A stretch of 64,000 bases of DNA from Bradysia coprophila. Its lineage: Eukaryota; Arthropoda; Insecta; Diptera; Sciaridae. A program made the position numbers and the translations under genes. Where the stretch lies: the NCBI RefSeq assembly GCF_014529535.1, contig NW_023503307.1, positions 2,039,739-2,103,738 of the forward strand, given 5' to 3'. Below are positions 29,913-42,206 of this stretch, in pieces (position 1 is the stretch's first letter; every line of letters starts with the position of its first letter). Under the pieces are notes generated by a model that was not told the origin of the DNA, searched no databases, and saw only the letters and a list, made by a program, of their open reading frames with translations.

Positions 29913-32900
29913 TAGATTTGGTCATTAAAATTGCTTTAAGCAATGTTAAAAGTCGTGTTCTAACTGAGTTGTTATAAATGACAATATATAACATACATGT
30001 AGAGGACCATACAGCCATATACACATGACTATTTAGCAATTATGCAATTATATAGATGGGCATTGTACAGCTAAATATAGTTCAATATTTGCTGATGCTC
30101 ATAAATTAAACTGCTGATTTATGGGAAAACCTTGACCAGATATCCAAAATTGCGCTGAACCCTAGACCGATTTTCTCTCACCTCAGAACTCCTTTCTACC
30201 ATTACTGAATGGAGAAAATAATGAATCATCGAAATTGGTTGCACTTTACTTAAGTTAGAAATTACACTGTCCGTGTCCACTCCAACAACGAACATAGGAC
30301 ATACGTATCACTACCGGTTTACTTTGCGTAACAAATACCTATTACCTCTAAAGAGTCATTATAACCCCAAGGGAGTGTATTATTTGCTTAGATCGAAGGT
30401 AAGAAAATTAAAGTCGCAGTACAGTGAAATTTAGAGATTTTTCAGCTGGTCAATTCATACAAAGAAAAATGCTCATACGTCTTTATATTTGGTTTTACCA
30501 CTACCACGCGAGTTCATATTTTTTGCCTAGCCAGTTCTCGTTATAATTGTTATACGATCCACCCATCTCACCACAAAAACCACTAACTTTCCGATTCATA
30601 AGTTCCGATTAATTAGGATATTCTGGTTAACTAGAAATGATTGTAAGCCCATAACTTTTGCAAACGAAACAGACAATAAATACAATTTTCCTCCCATAAT
30701 TTTCGCAAGACTTGTTCACCTTTTCCCTTCGTTCTCTTTATATGTGAAAGCTATAAGCCTATTAACGAAAAAACGACACGAAATTGGGTCGTTCCTGTGC
30801 GATCACCAAAATTCTCAATTTCTTGTCCCTATAAAAGCAATAAAATTCGTCAACCTATTGTTTTCATTGGGAAATTGGTATGAGATAGGCCATTACCAAA
30901 TAATGGTATATTGTATGCTTACATTATTCCGATACGGCGTATCATCCAGCTGTATTCAGTCTCCCTAAATCCTTTCACTGTATCAGTTCATCTATAAGTA
31001 TTTCGTATACCCATTTTTTTACATCTCTTTTCATCATTTAAGCTATGCAACGCGCTAACGAAATGTTCTCTTAGAACATTTTCATAACAATCAGACAACC
31101 CTCGGGATGCTGGAATATATATGGGAAAATATCTTTAGATCCGATTCAACACACTCTCTTTCTCTCTTGTTTGTCTCTATAAAAAAATCGTTGTTCTGGA
31201 ACATGAACATGTACGGTTAGTCGAGCGGTACGGTACCATATGGGTGCTCTATGCAGTCGTTTTGGTCTCAATTCCAATGAGATAGGTAAGTCGTTCATGT
31301 CTACAAAAAGGCCTACAAAATGTTTTTTATTCAGGAAATTATAGTAACTAGTCGGAGGCAAGTTCTGGAATTGAAATCGCTAAACAAGCCTTTTAGAATA
31401 AGGTTTGTTTATAGTGTGCGGAAATGAGCGACAAAGATATTGCAACACTGGATACAGTGAAATTTAAACATGAATTTGCTTCACCTGTTGTTTTTAGCTG
31501 GTCATAGAAAAAAAAAACTAATCTTTATACGGTTGAAATAGTTTCACGCTTGTGGTATTGGTAATACCTCATAAAAGCGTCTGTAGAATTTTGTATGGGT
31601 GGAAAAGCTGAAAAACATCAGAAGTCAATTCTTGTCTAAATTTCAGTGAGTTCCCCCCTGTAAACCAAAGGACTGAGATACGAGAAAATTTCCACGAAAC
31701 CTGTATCGAAATGGTGGAAACGTTATGGTGAAGTTGCAAATTCCTCTACACTATTCCAATTTACATGTTTAACGAAGTAGAACTGGCAACGAAATTGGTA
31801 TGAATTTAACTGGACTATAAACTTTGCTCGTATATATGGAATATGGACGCAACAAGTATGGGAAATTCTATTTTGAGTATATATACAGACGCACAGTATA
31901 AGTATATGCTATACAACAGAGAAAATGTAGCTTTTTGATTATGAAGGTAATATCGAAATATTATCGTTGACAGTATACTCGGAACGCGGAAACTAGCAAC
32001 AGGTTGGTTGCACATAATATTATAAATGTGAGCTTTAGGGGTTGATCAATCACATCAACGAGAGTTTTAAACACGGGTGTACCACTTTACCATAAAAATT
32101 GTCGTAAAATAGCATCGATTTTAGGCAATTGCCGAAGACAATTAAAAGTTACTATAACAGAAAATCGTTGTTGCCGAAAACTACATTCAGAAAATTAAAA
32201 AACGATTCGATGTTTTTGAACGACATTCAACAGGGCTGGTACAAAAATCAAAAATGTTCTAAGCAGCGACAATAAAAATTGTTCTAAGTTACACCCCTGT
32301 GGTTTTAAATTGTGTATATTGAAGCGTTTTGTGTGTGGATACATAGATTTTTTAGCCACTGAGCGATTTTCCAATTTTTTTTTTCTTGTAATGTGTGTGT
32401 TGTGATGGACAGTGATTGAAAAAAAGAAATTGATAGAAAACTCATTACAATGGCAGGAAATGTGATTTTATTATCAGAAATCAAATCCAATTGGCGATGA
32501 AATTTGTAACAATTTTTTTTGTACACAAACTAAGAAGATATTTCCCATCAGAAGATATTTTGGTATGTGAATTTTACTGTTGGAGCCTGAATATTATCTA
32601 TGTTCGAGTGTTCATTAAATATTATTTTCAAAGATATACCTGCACACCAGCAGGACTATAACCAATTCAAAATTTTACAATCAAATACGACTAATTAAAA
32701 GTCGATTCGTTGGAAAAATGTATAATTCATAATTGAAACAGAAAATAGAAAGCTGTCCGACTATCAAGCTAATTGAAAACTTTATATTTTATGCAATTCA
32801 TTAGTAACTTTTGAAACCAGTTTGATTTCATTCAAAAAATTGAGTGCAAGTAAACAAATTGGTTGCACTAGTGCAAAAAACTGTGGATCCTAAGATCCAT

Positions 32901-33059
32901 TGTTTAATCAAGTAATCACATCACACCTGAATAAATTAAATGCATAAAATATACTTGATGACATGTTGTGTCCAGTACTTAAGTAGAATAGTTATAGGCA
33001 ACTCAAAACCATAGTGTGAAAAATTTGCAAACCTTATATGCCTCTGTTGCATAAATACT
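29913..33059. other. Gene-poor interval, nothing firmly recognised
   Basis: Short ORFs only. Around 30440-30520 and 31480-31600 there are loose matches to each other and to ~17950-18060 (AGCTGGTC, then TCTTTATA with GGTTTTACCACT or variants), suggesting a decayed dispersed repeat. No RNA gene or exon could be supported. Confidence 0.3.
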
Positions 33060-33190
33060 TATATGAATCTCTCCGCAAAGTACTTTATTAGACCCACGAT
33101 GTGTGTTGCAACACGTCCTCGAGTCTAATAAAGTACTTCGCACTCGATGTCATAAATAATCAATTTGAGCAACCGAGTGATATATGTTTT
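33060..33190. repeat. Palindromic repeat; second fragment at 40176-40250
   Basis: AAAGTACTTTATTAGAC and its near complement GTCTAATAAAGTACTTCG face each other. The right arm continues CACTCGATGTCATAAATA, which is repeated at 40190-40230 together with the flanking CACATCTAG word. Confidence 0.65.
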
Positions 33191-36100
33191 CAGGCCCTAG
33201 ATGTGTAATTGTCACTCAACACAACTAGTGGCTAAGAAAGCATTTAACCTTGAGTAGCACACCACGTTTTTCACAATATAAGTATTGGAGATTTGACCGA
33301 GTTGAGAAAACAACCATGTTGAAAGTAGTGTAGTGCACCAATGATTGATTGCCGATTCTATTTCATTGAAAATTTTAATTTTTATCTTTTCACACACGAT
33401 TTCTTGTACACTTCGGCTACACCTCCATCCATGCATCTATTTTGATCCATTCTGAATTCGAACACCTGACAACCCGAACTATTTGGACTACTCACACAGT
33501 CCATTTCGGACCACAGTCTCACGTTTCCAACATTCACTTTCAATCTTTCATCTATTATAAAAGGCAAAAATGCAACTGTGGAATCCGTGAGATCTGTGGT
33601 TCGAAATTGTCTACGCGCATTAATGTGATTCTTCTTTCATAAATAACTATTACATCATTCGTTGCAATTTTAACAATAGTTTTTGTATCGCAACTGTACA
33701 AATAGAATATTACTACTTCGATAGAACTACATGCACACACAAAGTTGCAAGAATTAAGCAACATTAAAAGTCACGTCAACATGTCAATCAAAGAAGCGTT
33801 TGATACGCGCTTACCCTCATTAAAAAAAAAAGGGGAATCGACAAAGTCATTTCCACGAGCAAGTTTACCGTAGATTCGTTTAAAAATTTCCAGTTTCTTT
33901 AACTTGAAGCAATTAGTTATCCAGGAGTTTTTCCAGACACTTAGATGGTGTATGATTGCTTTGCTAAAGTTATTTTTAATTGAGGGATAATTACAAGAAA
34001 ATTACGGTACGAAAAAAAAAAGAATTAAAACGTAGAAATTCGTGTAACAGATAGTATTACAGTCTGGTAGAACAACAGTTTATATTATTCCGCTGGTTCA
34101 AGTGAATTATGAATTAAAATGTTCATAATTAATTCAGCATCCGATGTTTTTAAAGATATTCACTTACGACCTTTCGAACGGCCTTCATACTGTCTTCTAA
34201 ATCATATGCATAGCGGCAATTTGATTATGGTACATTTCTTACCAATGGGGCAAATGATGGAAATGGTACTTCTTGTGTGAAATTTGGCGATCGAGGCGTA
34301 GCCGAAAACACAAAAACTTGAGGCAAAGTTTTGGATCCGTGCAGAAAAGTTAACTTTACCTCACGTTTTCGAATACAATTATTTATTATCTACTGTGACA
34401 AATGCGCCTACCTTAAAAATCGTCGGCCAAGACAGACACGCAAATTATTTTTCATGTATGAGGCCAAGAACCCGAGAAAATTTTCGCTCCGTCTTTGGCC
34501 CCGGAAGTGGCACTTTTTACGTATGCAAAACAGTACTCAATGATAAATTCCTAAACTGTAAGTGCTACTGTGCCATACAGTAGAGCAATATTCTTTTTGT
34601 CATTGAGTTTAAACTTTAGATGACACTCTCAATTAAGAGACTCCATTGGAATTCCTTTGATTTCACCCATGAAGAACAGTTTTCTTTTGGCTGATAAAAG
34701 ATTTATAACAAAAAAAATATATGTAGTTGTGGTGGGTTTGGCTCTTCCTTACATCCTAATTTGATGGAACGAAAGAGAGCAATCCGCAACAATGTGACAC
34801 ATTTCACCGCTACTTAATTAAATTTTAGTCCCTCTACTGAAAGCTAATATATTTTCATATCATTATACCAGGGATCAAGCCCGTACAAACCGAAATAGTC
34901 AACATTGTCATTAAGAGACTTTTCCAGAAAAGGGAATAATAAAATCAAACGAAAATCGTTATTCTGTGCATGATTAAAGTACACAGCCACAATGGCATGC
35001 ATTGTGTGTTTGATCGAAAGAAGGTGTAATTGGTAATGTACTATAATACGTTGATCATGGCCGCTTTTAACCGAAGATTAAATGACGTTCCTTGTATACA
35101 ATCGATACAACTATACGTTCCCTTATGAGGACGCACCGATCTAGAAGATTTTCAATCGAACTGCGTAGGCACAAATTGGTTATAACTCAATCACCTCCAT
35201 CAATAATTAAATAATTAAATTGCAAATACATAACGATTTTGCTCGCAAAACGACTCTTGCATCGAGACTCTCATACTGTCAATATATGCTTGTCCATGGA
35301 CGGTTTTATCTATCATGCAACAGAAATGGGAATGCAAAATGAATGGGAGGCACATTGGAAATTCAATTCATTATTTTTTTTAACAAAACAGTGCTGAGTG
35401 TTAGAGAAATAATGTTTGCTACAGCAAATTATTATATATTATTAATTTAAGCCATTTAAGATGCGGACATATGGAAATATCATAGGAATTGTTTGTCGGT
35501 ACAATTTCTACAAAATCCGATTCCCTCAAAAAGACTGCTATAATAAGCAGAGTTATGTATTTTGAATTAGAAAGTTATCCCAGAAAGTCTTTTGTTTGCA
35601 TCTATACAAAAACTCAACCGAAGTATAGTTGTTGTTTGATGTTTCCTAAAAAGTATGACGAAATTCCACATAAAAGAATGTTTCGTACTCTTCAGATATC
35701 TTAAAACCATGTCCTGTAGGCAATGATGGAACAATGAAGAATATACTTACTTCGAGAGGAAACGACGCACAATCAAATACTGTGATGGGGCCTATTTTCC
35801 GTTTTCGGGAAGGGAAGGAAATATGAGAATTAATGGTTACCTACTTACATTCAAAGGCACAAAAGTGACATCAACGTCTACCTCGGCACACATAGTACAC
35901 TACTTCGACAGAAGATGCTTGCTTCTCATCAAATTTATTAGATGTATTGATGGAATAATTTGTATTTTAGAGTACTTATGGACAGTGATCTCCTATACAT
36001 CCTGAACTGAACATTGTATTTGTGAAAAGCGAAAATTCGTTGAATTAAAAACTGTTTCACTTTACTCTCGCGAACAGCCACTCACCATAAAAGACTCAAT

Positions 36101-36409
36101 TTGAGATAGAAGAATTTTTCTTTTATTTCGACGATATGTATTGACACAGTTGATACAGTTAGGTTTTTAAAAAATAAATCCTTTCCGAGGTTAAACACAA
36201 TGATTTTCATATGTGCGTAGTGTGATTAACCGTTTTTATTCACGAAACAAAATATCAAGTCGTCAACAAAAACACAGGTGACAGTTCGGAAGAGAAATTT
36301 TCCTTACCAAAACAAGAGGTGAGAAAATAGACATTTTCTTCCTCTCAAACTGCCATCAAACAAAAAACGTCAACAAAACACCATCGTATGGTAGTGAGTG
36401 AGATAAAAA
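33191..36409. other. Gene-poor interval, nothing firmly recognised
   Basis: No exon with family resemblance. A GGCGTAGCCGAAAACACAAAAAC stretch near 34295-34318 echoes the dispersed repeat seen at 36.4 kb. Open frames here are short and carry no recognisable domain. Confidence 0.3.
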
Positions 36410-36750
36410 GATGAAAGCTAGAGTTTTAGTGTGAATTTTGATGATACGAGACGAAGCCGATGTCAATAAACACACAAAAACGAGACTTTTCATCTTTTTA
36501 TCCCGAGTTATGTAATGGATTTAACATGCTGATAGCGTCGAAAGAAGTGCTCGAAACATGACAATAGTATTTTACATGACTAGGGATGAAAAGTAGAGTT
36601 TTCGTGTGAGTTTTGTTGATCCGAGGCGTAGCCGATGTCAATAAACACACTAAAACGAGACTTATCATTTTTATTCCGAGTTATGTAATGGATTTTACAT
36701 GCTGAGGGCAACGATAGAAGTGCTTGAAACATGAAAAGTAGGGTTTTCGA
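36410..36750. repeat. Tandem duplication, ~175-bp unit, of a dispersed hairpin repeat
   Basis: Units start at 36410 and 36585. Each has AGAGTTTT-GTGTGA-TTTTG near the start, the shared core GCCGATGTCAATAAACACAC, an inverted AAACGAGACTT, and CGAGTTATGTAATGGATTT towards the end. Partial relatives lie at 43163-43272 and 58092-58175. Confidence 0.75.
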
Positions 36751-37230
36751 CGCATGTAGCATGTAAAAACTATTTAACAACACGACCTTGTGTAAAAATG
36801 AAAAATTCGCAATTTATTTCACTATTTAACAGAGGATGCTACTTAGATGCTAAGTACTTTGTGTCATTTGGCTCATTTGTATGGAAATCACAGTTTTCAA
36901 AAATGTTTATATAAAATCGATTGTTAAGGACGAACGACAATTTGCACCGTTCAATAATAATTTGGTAAAATGGACCGTCAACCTAATTGTCAAAGCATAC
37001 GATGAATTTCCAGTGAAAACAAGGTGAAAAACGTGTCCGCTTCATTGGTGGGCGACGTTTCTTTTTTTTGGTTGGAAAGGGTACACCGATGAACGAAATG
37101 TCAACAGGAAAAGCTATAATTATAATTAACATTTAACGTCATTGAAATTAAAGTTATTGGCGGCGTGTAAGAGTAATTTTTCAAGTTAAAATACAAGACT
37201 ATTTTTGTAAAAAAGTCACCTGTGTGCGCG

Positions 37231-37326
37231 CAACGAATTTCAAGCATACTCTAAATAGAGTACTGAAACTGGACCATTCTCTATTTGTCACCTGTCAGTC
37301 GAAGCACTTTTGCTTGAAGTGCGTTG
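37231..37326 (+). mobile_element. MITE, 96 bp, family of 10.03 and 51.9 kb
   Basis: Inverted ends CAACGAATTTCAAGCA and TGCTTGAAGTGCGTTG. The interior ACTCTAAATAGAGTACTGAAAC is shared with the copies at 51905-52066 and, on the opposite strand, around 10060-10090. Confidence 0.75.
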
Positions 37327-39522
37327 GTGCAGGAGAATAAAGGCAATTTCAAACTTCAGTTCACATAGTAACGTAGTAACATAGTAGTAATTTGTAGCAG
37401 TTTTGATTATTTTCTATGAAACCTTAAAGTTAGAATAAAAATCGTACCACTCGCAAAAACCTATTGTAAGGGAATTGTAGAACTCATTGTTTTTGCTTCC
37501 ACTAATTTTTGTGCATTCGGTATTACATTCCTCCATGAAGGGTGACATTCGATCACCTTCGATCACGCAAATTAAAGAAATCTTTTTCATGAACATTGAG
37601 TTAAATGTTTAAACGTTTGCAAATGTGTTCGTAATGTGTAGACGAGCGAGTGAGAATAAAACTCATTGAATAAGGCAAGTGCTTAAATCAATGTATCTAA
37701 GTCAATCCAAAACCAATAGGTTCCACACTATTGCTGCACATAGAAGTGTAGGATGAAAAAGGAAAATTTCATTAAATCATACATAAGATTCATTTCTATG
37801 ACTAAACTCTTTCTTTACTTGAACTCCTAACGTCGTTACTGGCAGTCTAGTGACACTCTCAATACAAGTGAATACACTCACCCATTTCTATGCAAAGGCG
37901 AAGAGCGTTGTGTCTTTTTTACGCACCGCTGACGGTGTAAAATCTAACGCAAATTTAGCAACTGAAACATTTCAATTCAATCAGTAATGCGAGTAGGAAT
38001 TATAATTGACGCAGTGAATTGTTTAGATTTCCTAGAATCCCATCCATACACTAAAAACATAATGTAGAGGTATTGTCTGAAGTAGCACACTAAGCCAAAG
38101 TTAATTGAAAAATTTCAGGACTCCCTGTCAGTCTTGAGGCATTTTTTAGGAAAACATTTCCATTTCTGTAGTAATGTGCACGTATAATGTAGCGCATGTT
38201 AAATCGTTCAATTGCCGATAGCTGTTGTTGTGTAGACGAGTTCTTTTTTTTCTACTAAAGCCTTTGGGTCAAGGTGAAAACCTTCCAGGGTAATGTATAA
38301 ACGTTTGATGCAATTTTGTTTATGTAGATTGTATTTTTACATTAAATCTTCGTTGAAGGTTGATTACAGATTCAGTTAAATGGAACATGATTCATAAAAT
38401 AATACTTTTGGTTTGAATGTAAAATCACAGGGCCCATCCATCATTACGCAGAACAAAAAAAAGAGAAGAAATTCCGAGAAAGCAATCGATAATATAATGG
38501 GAGATATTATTTGTATACGATTTGGATTGCTTTTCGACAATAATTTATTCGATATACATTTCGGGGAGGGGGACAGAAGGCATGTGTAAATACACCTGTC
38601 GGAAGGTCGTATGATTTTGATTCACCATTTCAACAATTATTGTCAATCAGCAACAGTTTTTCCACTTTCACCGACGCATTGTCGTCGTAACCTTGACATG
38701 ATATATTTACCTTACATTCGTTTAATTAAACGAAATGTTCTGTTATCAGTTCACACCAATTGAAGTTCGTTGCTTCGTTACGGAGTTTAATAACCAGAGC
38801 TGAAAATATTCAGTCAATTTTCATTAAGTTGCGGCAGAGCCAATATTATGTGTATACAATGAGCAAATAATAATCACATTTATCAACGCTAACCTTTATT
38901 AGCATACATGGCATACATATTGGGCATATATATTGTATTTAACCGTAAAACCTTATCAAAATTAAGCACATGAATATTCAATTAAATTTAATCATTTATT
39001 ACTGCTTATACACCTCTGCCATACGTTCCGAGGCTGTTACATAAACATTAAAAGAAAAATGAAAAGAAAAACATAAAAATGGTGATACAAAAGGCAAATA
39101 TTCTCCAGCAACGAAACTTTTCAGCTATTCGGCAGATTTTTTGTAATCGGAACAGATAAATAAAACATTGAGAAGTTCTTGTTGGTATACAAAGCATTCA
39201 GAGTAAAACTATTGCGTTGTTTCGATATACTGTTATCACCCGATATCCAATTTTAAATCAGCTGCATATCGTCGGCTAGTTTCTATTTTTCGAAGCATGT
39301 ATTGTATTATGCTTTAGGGGGGATGTACCACTGTAGCAGTGTGTAGCAATGTAGCAGTTATGTCGAGCGTTGTCAAACACATCATAATTTATGTTTGAAC
39401 TATACAAGTGAGTATTTCAAATTTTAGACAAAATTAAACGAAGAGACTATTGGCACCGGGTGGCTAATACTGTGGCACCAGGTGCCAATAGTCTCTTTAT
39501 TATTCTAGTGCTAATCGCACCC
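37327..39522. other. Gene-poor interval, nothing firmly recognised
   Basis: No recognised exon or RNA gene. A small palindrome (AGAGACTATTGGCACC with its complement) at about 39440-39500 belongs to the fold-back element that follows. Confidence 0.3.
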
Positions 39523-40158
39523 GGTGCCATTAGCCACAGTATTGTAAAGAGACTATTGGCACCCGGAAAAAATAAAATTTTAATAATAATTTGTTTTGTA
39601 CACAATCCTAGGGATATCATCTTTTTACGAAATGTAACGTAAAGGTTCGATCTTAGGAAATTCGTCCTTTTGCAAAATATAACGTAAAGACGGTTTGTTC
39701 GATACCTTGGAATTAATCCCTTTACGAAATATAACGTATATGCGTTCTGTAGAATACTAGGGAATTCATCCTTCTATACGAAATGAAACGTGAAGCCTTT
39801 TTGTTGGATCATAGGGAATTCATTCTTTTAGGAAATGTAACGTAATGTTATCGAGCAATTCGCCTTTACATCATATTTATCAATAGGATGAATTCCCTAA
39901 GATCGGACAAACTACCTTTACGTTACATTTCGTAAAATAATCAATTCCTCAGGACCCAGCAATCTGTGTTATATTTAGTAAAAGGATTAAGTACCTAGTA
40001 TCGAACAACCCGTCTTTACGTTACATTTCGCAAGAATATGGATTCGCTAGGATTGTGTACAAAACAAGTTTAATTTTCAAAATATCCGAAATATTGATTC
40101 AAATTTTAATTTTTCCGGGTGCCAATAGTCTCTTTATAATACTGTGGCTAATGGCACC
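39523..40158. mobile_element. Fold-back element with ~300-bp arms and internal repeats
   Basis: The ends GGTGCCATTAGCCACAGTAT (left) and its near complement at 40137-40158 are followed inward by AAAGAGACTATTGGCACCCG on both arms, then TTGTTTTGTACACAATCCTAG. Inside each arm GAAATGTAACGTAAAG and variants recur at ~50-bp spacing (39628, 39675, 39728, 39783 and 39832; inverted at 39917, 39968 and 40020). Nearly the whole element can fold into one long hairpin. No ORF of note. Confidence 0.8.
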
Positions 40159-40298
40159 TGCAGCCTCGTGTCATAATCACACATCTAGAGCCTAATAAAG
40201 TACTTCGCACTCGATGTCATAAATACCTGTTATAATTTGCAACCCCTCACTCGGGCAAAATAATAAACTTCAAACAGGAACGTAACCAACTGTTATTT

Positions 40299-40485
40299 TC
40301 AAGGCTGTATACTTTGGGGAGGTCACGCAGATCGCCATTTTATTAGATACGCGGGAACACACCTTTTCCATACAAACAAATTCACCAAAATTGAATTTGT
40401 ATGGCGTTGTGAATTTTTTGTATGAAACGTGGTGTGTAACCCGCGTATTTGCATCTGCGTGACCTCCCCAAAGTATACAGCCTTG
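40299..40485. mobile_element. MITE of the AAGGCTGTA family, copy 2
   Basis: Ends CAAGGCTGTATACTTTGGGG and CCCCAAAGTATACAGCCTTG are perfect inverted repeats over ~20 bp. The interior ATCGCCATTTTATTAGATAC and CGCGTATTTGCATCTGCGTG match copy 1 at 24238-24465. TATTTT lies close outside both ends. Confidence 0.8.
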
Positions 40486-40948
40486 AGTATTTTCGCTGAA
40501 CAAAATCACTATGGCACAGCTCTGCTTCTAGCATGAACACAAGAAATATTCGGAGGCTTATGCAATCAAAATAGGCCTTGCAAATGAGTCATGATTTCTT
40601 GGTGTGAATAAATAACAGCACACAACACATGCAATCGTACACGCATACATATTTGACAATTTGAAGGTTTTTTGGCGTTGCAAAAATGAGTTTTCGTGCT
40701 AGAAGCAGTGCTATGACTATGAACATTGCTCGTCCCTAATATATAGGTAGTCAATTATTTGTGTTGTCGCTGTCCAGTATTAGGTAAAAGGAATACAGCG
40801 ATGTACACTATAATAATAATGACACCGGTGCGGTGGTGATGGGTTAGATAGGCATCAGCTAAAAATGAAACACACCTCCGTTGGTGCCGATTAACGATAA
40901 CGTCTGCGTCTGTATTAGCCGCATTAAACAAAAAGTAAATAATAAGAA
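40486..40948. other. Intergenic, nothing recognised
   Basis: No exon, RNA gene or clear repeat can be supported in this stretch between two mobile elements. Confidence 0.3.
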
Positions 40949-41988
40949 GGTGATTTTTTTTTTGAATCGGACACACAATTTTTGTTTCCGGACGTTTATG
41001 CAGCTATCGATAGGGAATTTCAAGGTGATCATTTCATAGAAGGTTTTTTTTAAACGACCTCTCCGGCTCGGGACGACTCTGAGAAAATTTCAAAATTTCA
41101 AAATCATGACTTTTTCAGAAAATTTTACCCCCGAATGAAACGATCTAATGGTAGTTTGTAGAGAATTGACAGACGATTCTAATAAAAGTATCGTCGGGTC
41201 GAAAGGCTGTGTAGCTGTGAGTCAGGGTGAGGCATCAAAGTCCAATTTTATGGTTTGGTCAATGAGTACCCCAACCGATTTTTCATTTTACTGGCTTAAA
41301 ATGAAGGCTAGTACATCCCATTTAACATATCAAAGAATTGGGAGGGTTTTTTTTTCAATTTTTTCAAAAAATCTTAAAAACGTTTCTTATGGGTGCCCAC
41401 ATTCCTCAGATTTTTTTAATGGAAATGTATGGAAAGTTCGACTAAAAATGAAATTAATTGTCTCTGGTCTACCGAACAATTTTTTGCTCTAACAACAAAT
41501 TTAAGATTTTTACATTGTGAATGTGAAAAACTTTCACTGATTTTTTCACCATCGGGAACCTTTCTGGTCATGTCTAGCTCATCCACTGCTGGGTATAGCT
41601 TCAGTTGCTAGTATATCTCATAGTCTGAGACCGCACCTTTCCAAAAATACCAAACTTGTCCTATTCGCTATCTGGCTTGTATTCTTCACGATGTCAAATA
41701 TGTGGGTAAGTCGACCTACTCGAAAGATTTTTGAGACAGTCTTAACCGAAATAAAGTTACAAATTATGTCTTATAAGATGTTTATGGACTCATTTAATGA
41801 AGTTCACATGCAAGGTGATATATTCTGATATTTCTTGATATAGTAAAAGTCCATAGACTTAGACATACAGATCATTGAGTACTTCTGGTCACCGAATGAC
41901 TACTGAACGTGCTAAGAAATTCCCTATCGATAGCATCATAAACGTCCGGAAACAAAAATGGTGTGTCCGATTCAAAAACGTTTTCACC
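40949..41988. mobile_element. 1,040-bp DNA element with 72-bp terminal inverted repeats
   Basis: 40949-41020 and the reverse complement of 41917-41988 are almost identical, sharing TTTTTGAATCGGACACAC, ATTTTTGTTTCCGGACGTTT and GCTATCGATAGGGAATTT. AGAA directly flanks both ends and may be a short target duplication. The interior has only a 114-codon plus-strand ORF (41148-41492) without transposase motifs, so it is non-autonomous or its protein is novel. Confidence 0.8.
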
Positions 41989-42086
41989 AGAAAGTGATCG
42001 AATTGGGTTGGTCGTCAACAACTCTATTGATCTTTATCTGCCTAGAACGATAATCTCGCATTTATCTCTCTGGGGAAAATCTGCCT

Positions 42087-42206
42087 GTACAGGCAACGTT
42101 TTCTGTATTGGTACAGGCAACGTTTTCTGTATTGGTACAGGCAACGTTTTCTGTATTGGTACAGGCAACGTTTTCTGTATTGGTACAGGCAATTTTTCTG
42201 TAATGG
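42087..42206. repeat. 24-bp minisatellite, four perfect units plus one diverged
   Basis: Unit GTACAGGCAACGTTTTCTGT-ATTG repeats exactly at 42087, 42111, 42135 and 42159, with a diverged fifth from 42183. It stays open in one frame as repeated GNVFCIGT, but the surrounding 83-codon ORF has no other sign of coding. Confidence 0.95.

Noticed and set aside
31146-31361. Minus-strand ORF rich in Arg/His as a gene
   Set aside because: No homology recognised and no splice or promoter context.
41148-41492. 114-codon ORF inside the 1,040-bp element as a transposase
   Set aside because: No DDE/DDD-type motifs, zinc finger or helix-turn-helix pattern can be read in it.
42087-42206. CRISPR-like array
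   Set aside because: Units are contiguous without spacers and the DNA is eukaryotic; it is a minisatellite.
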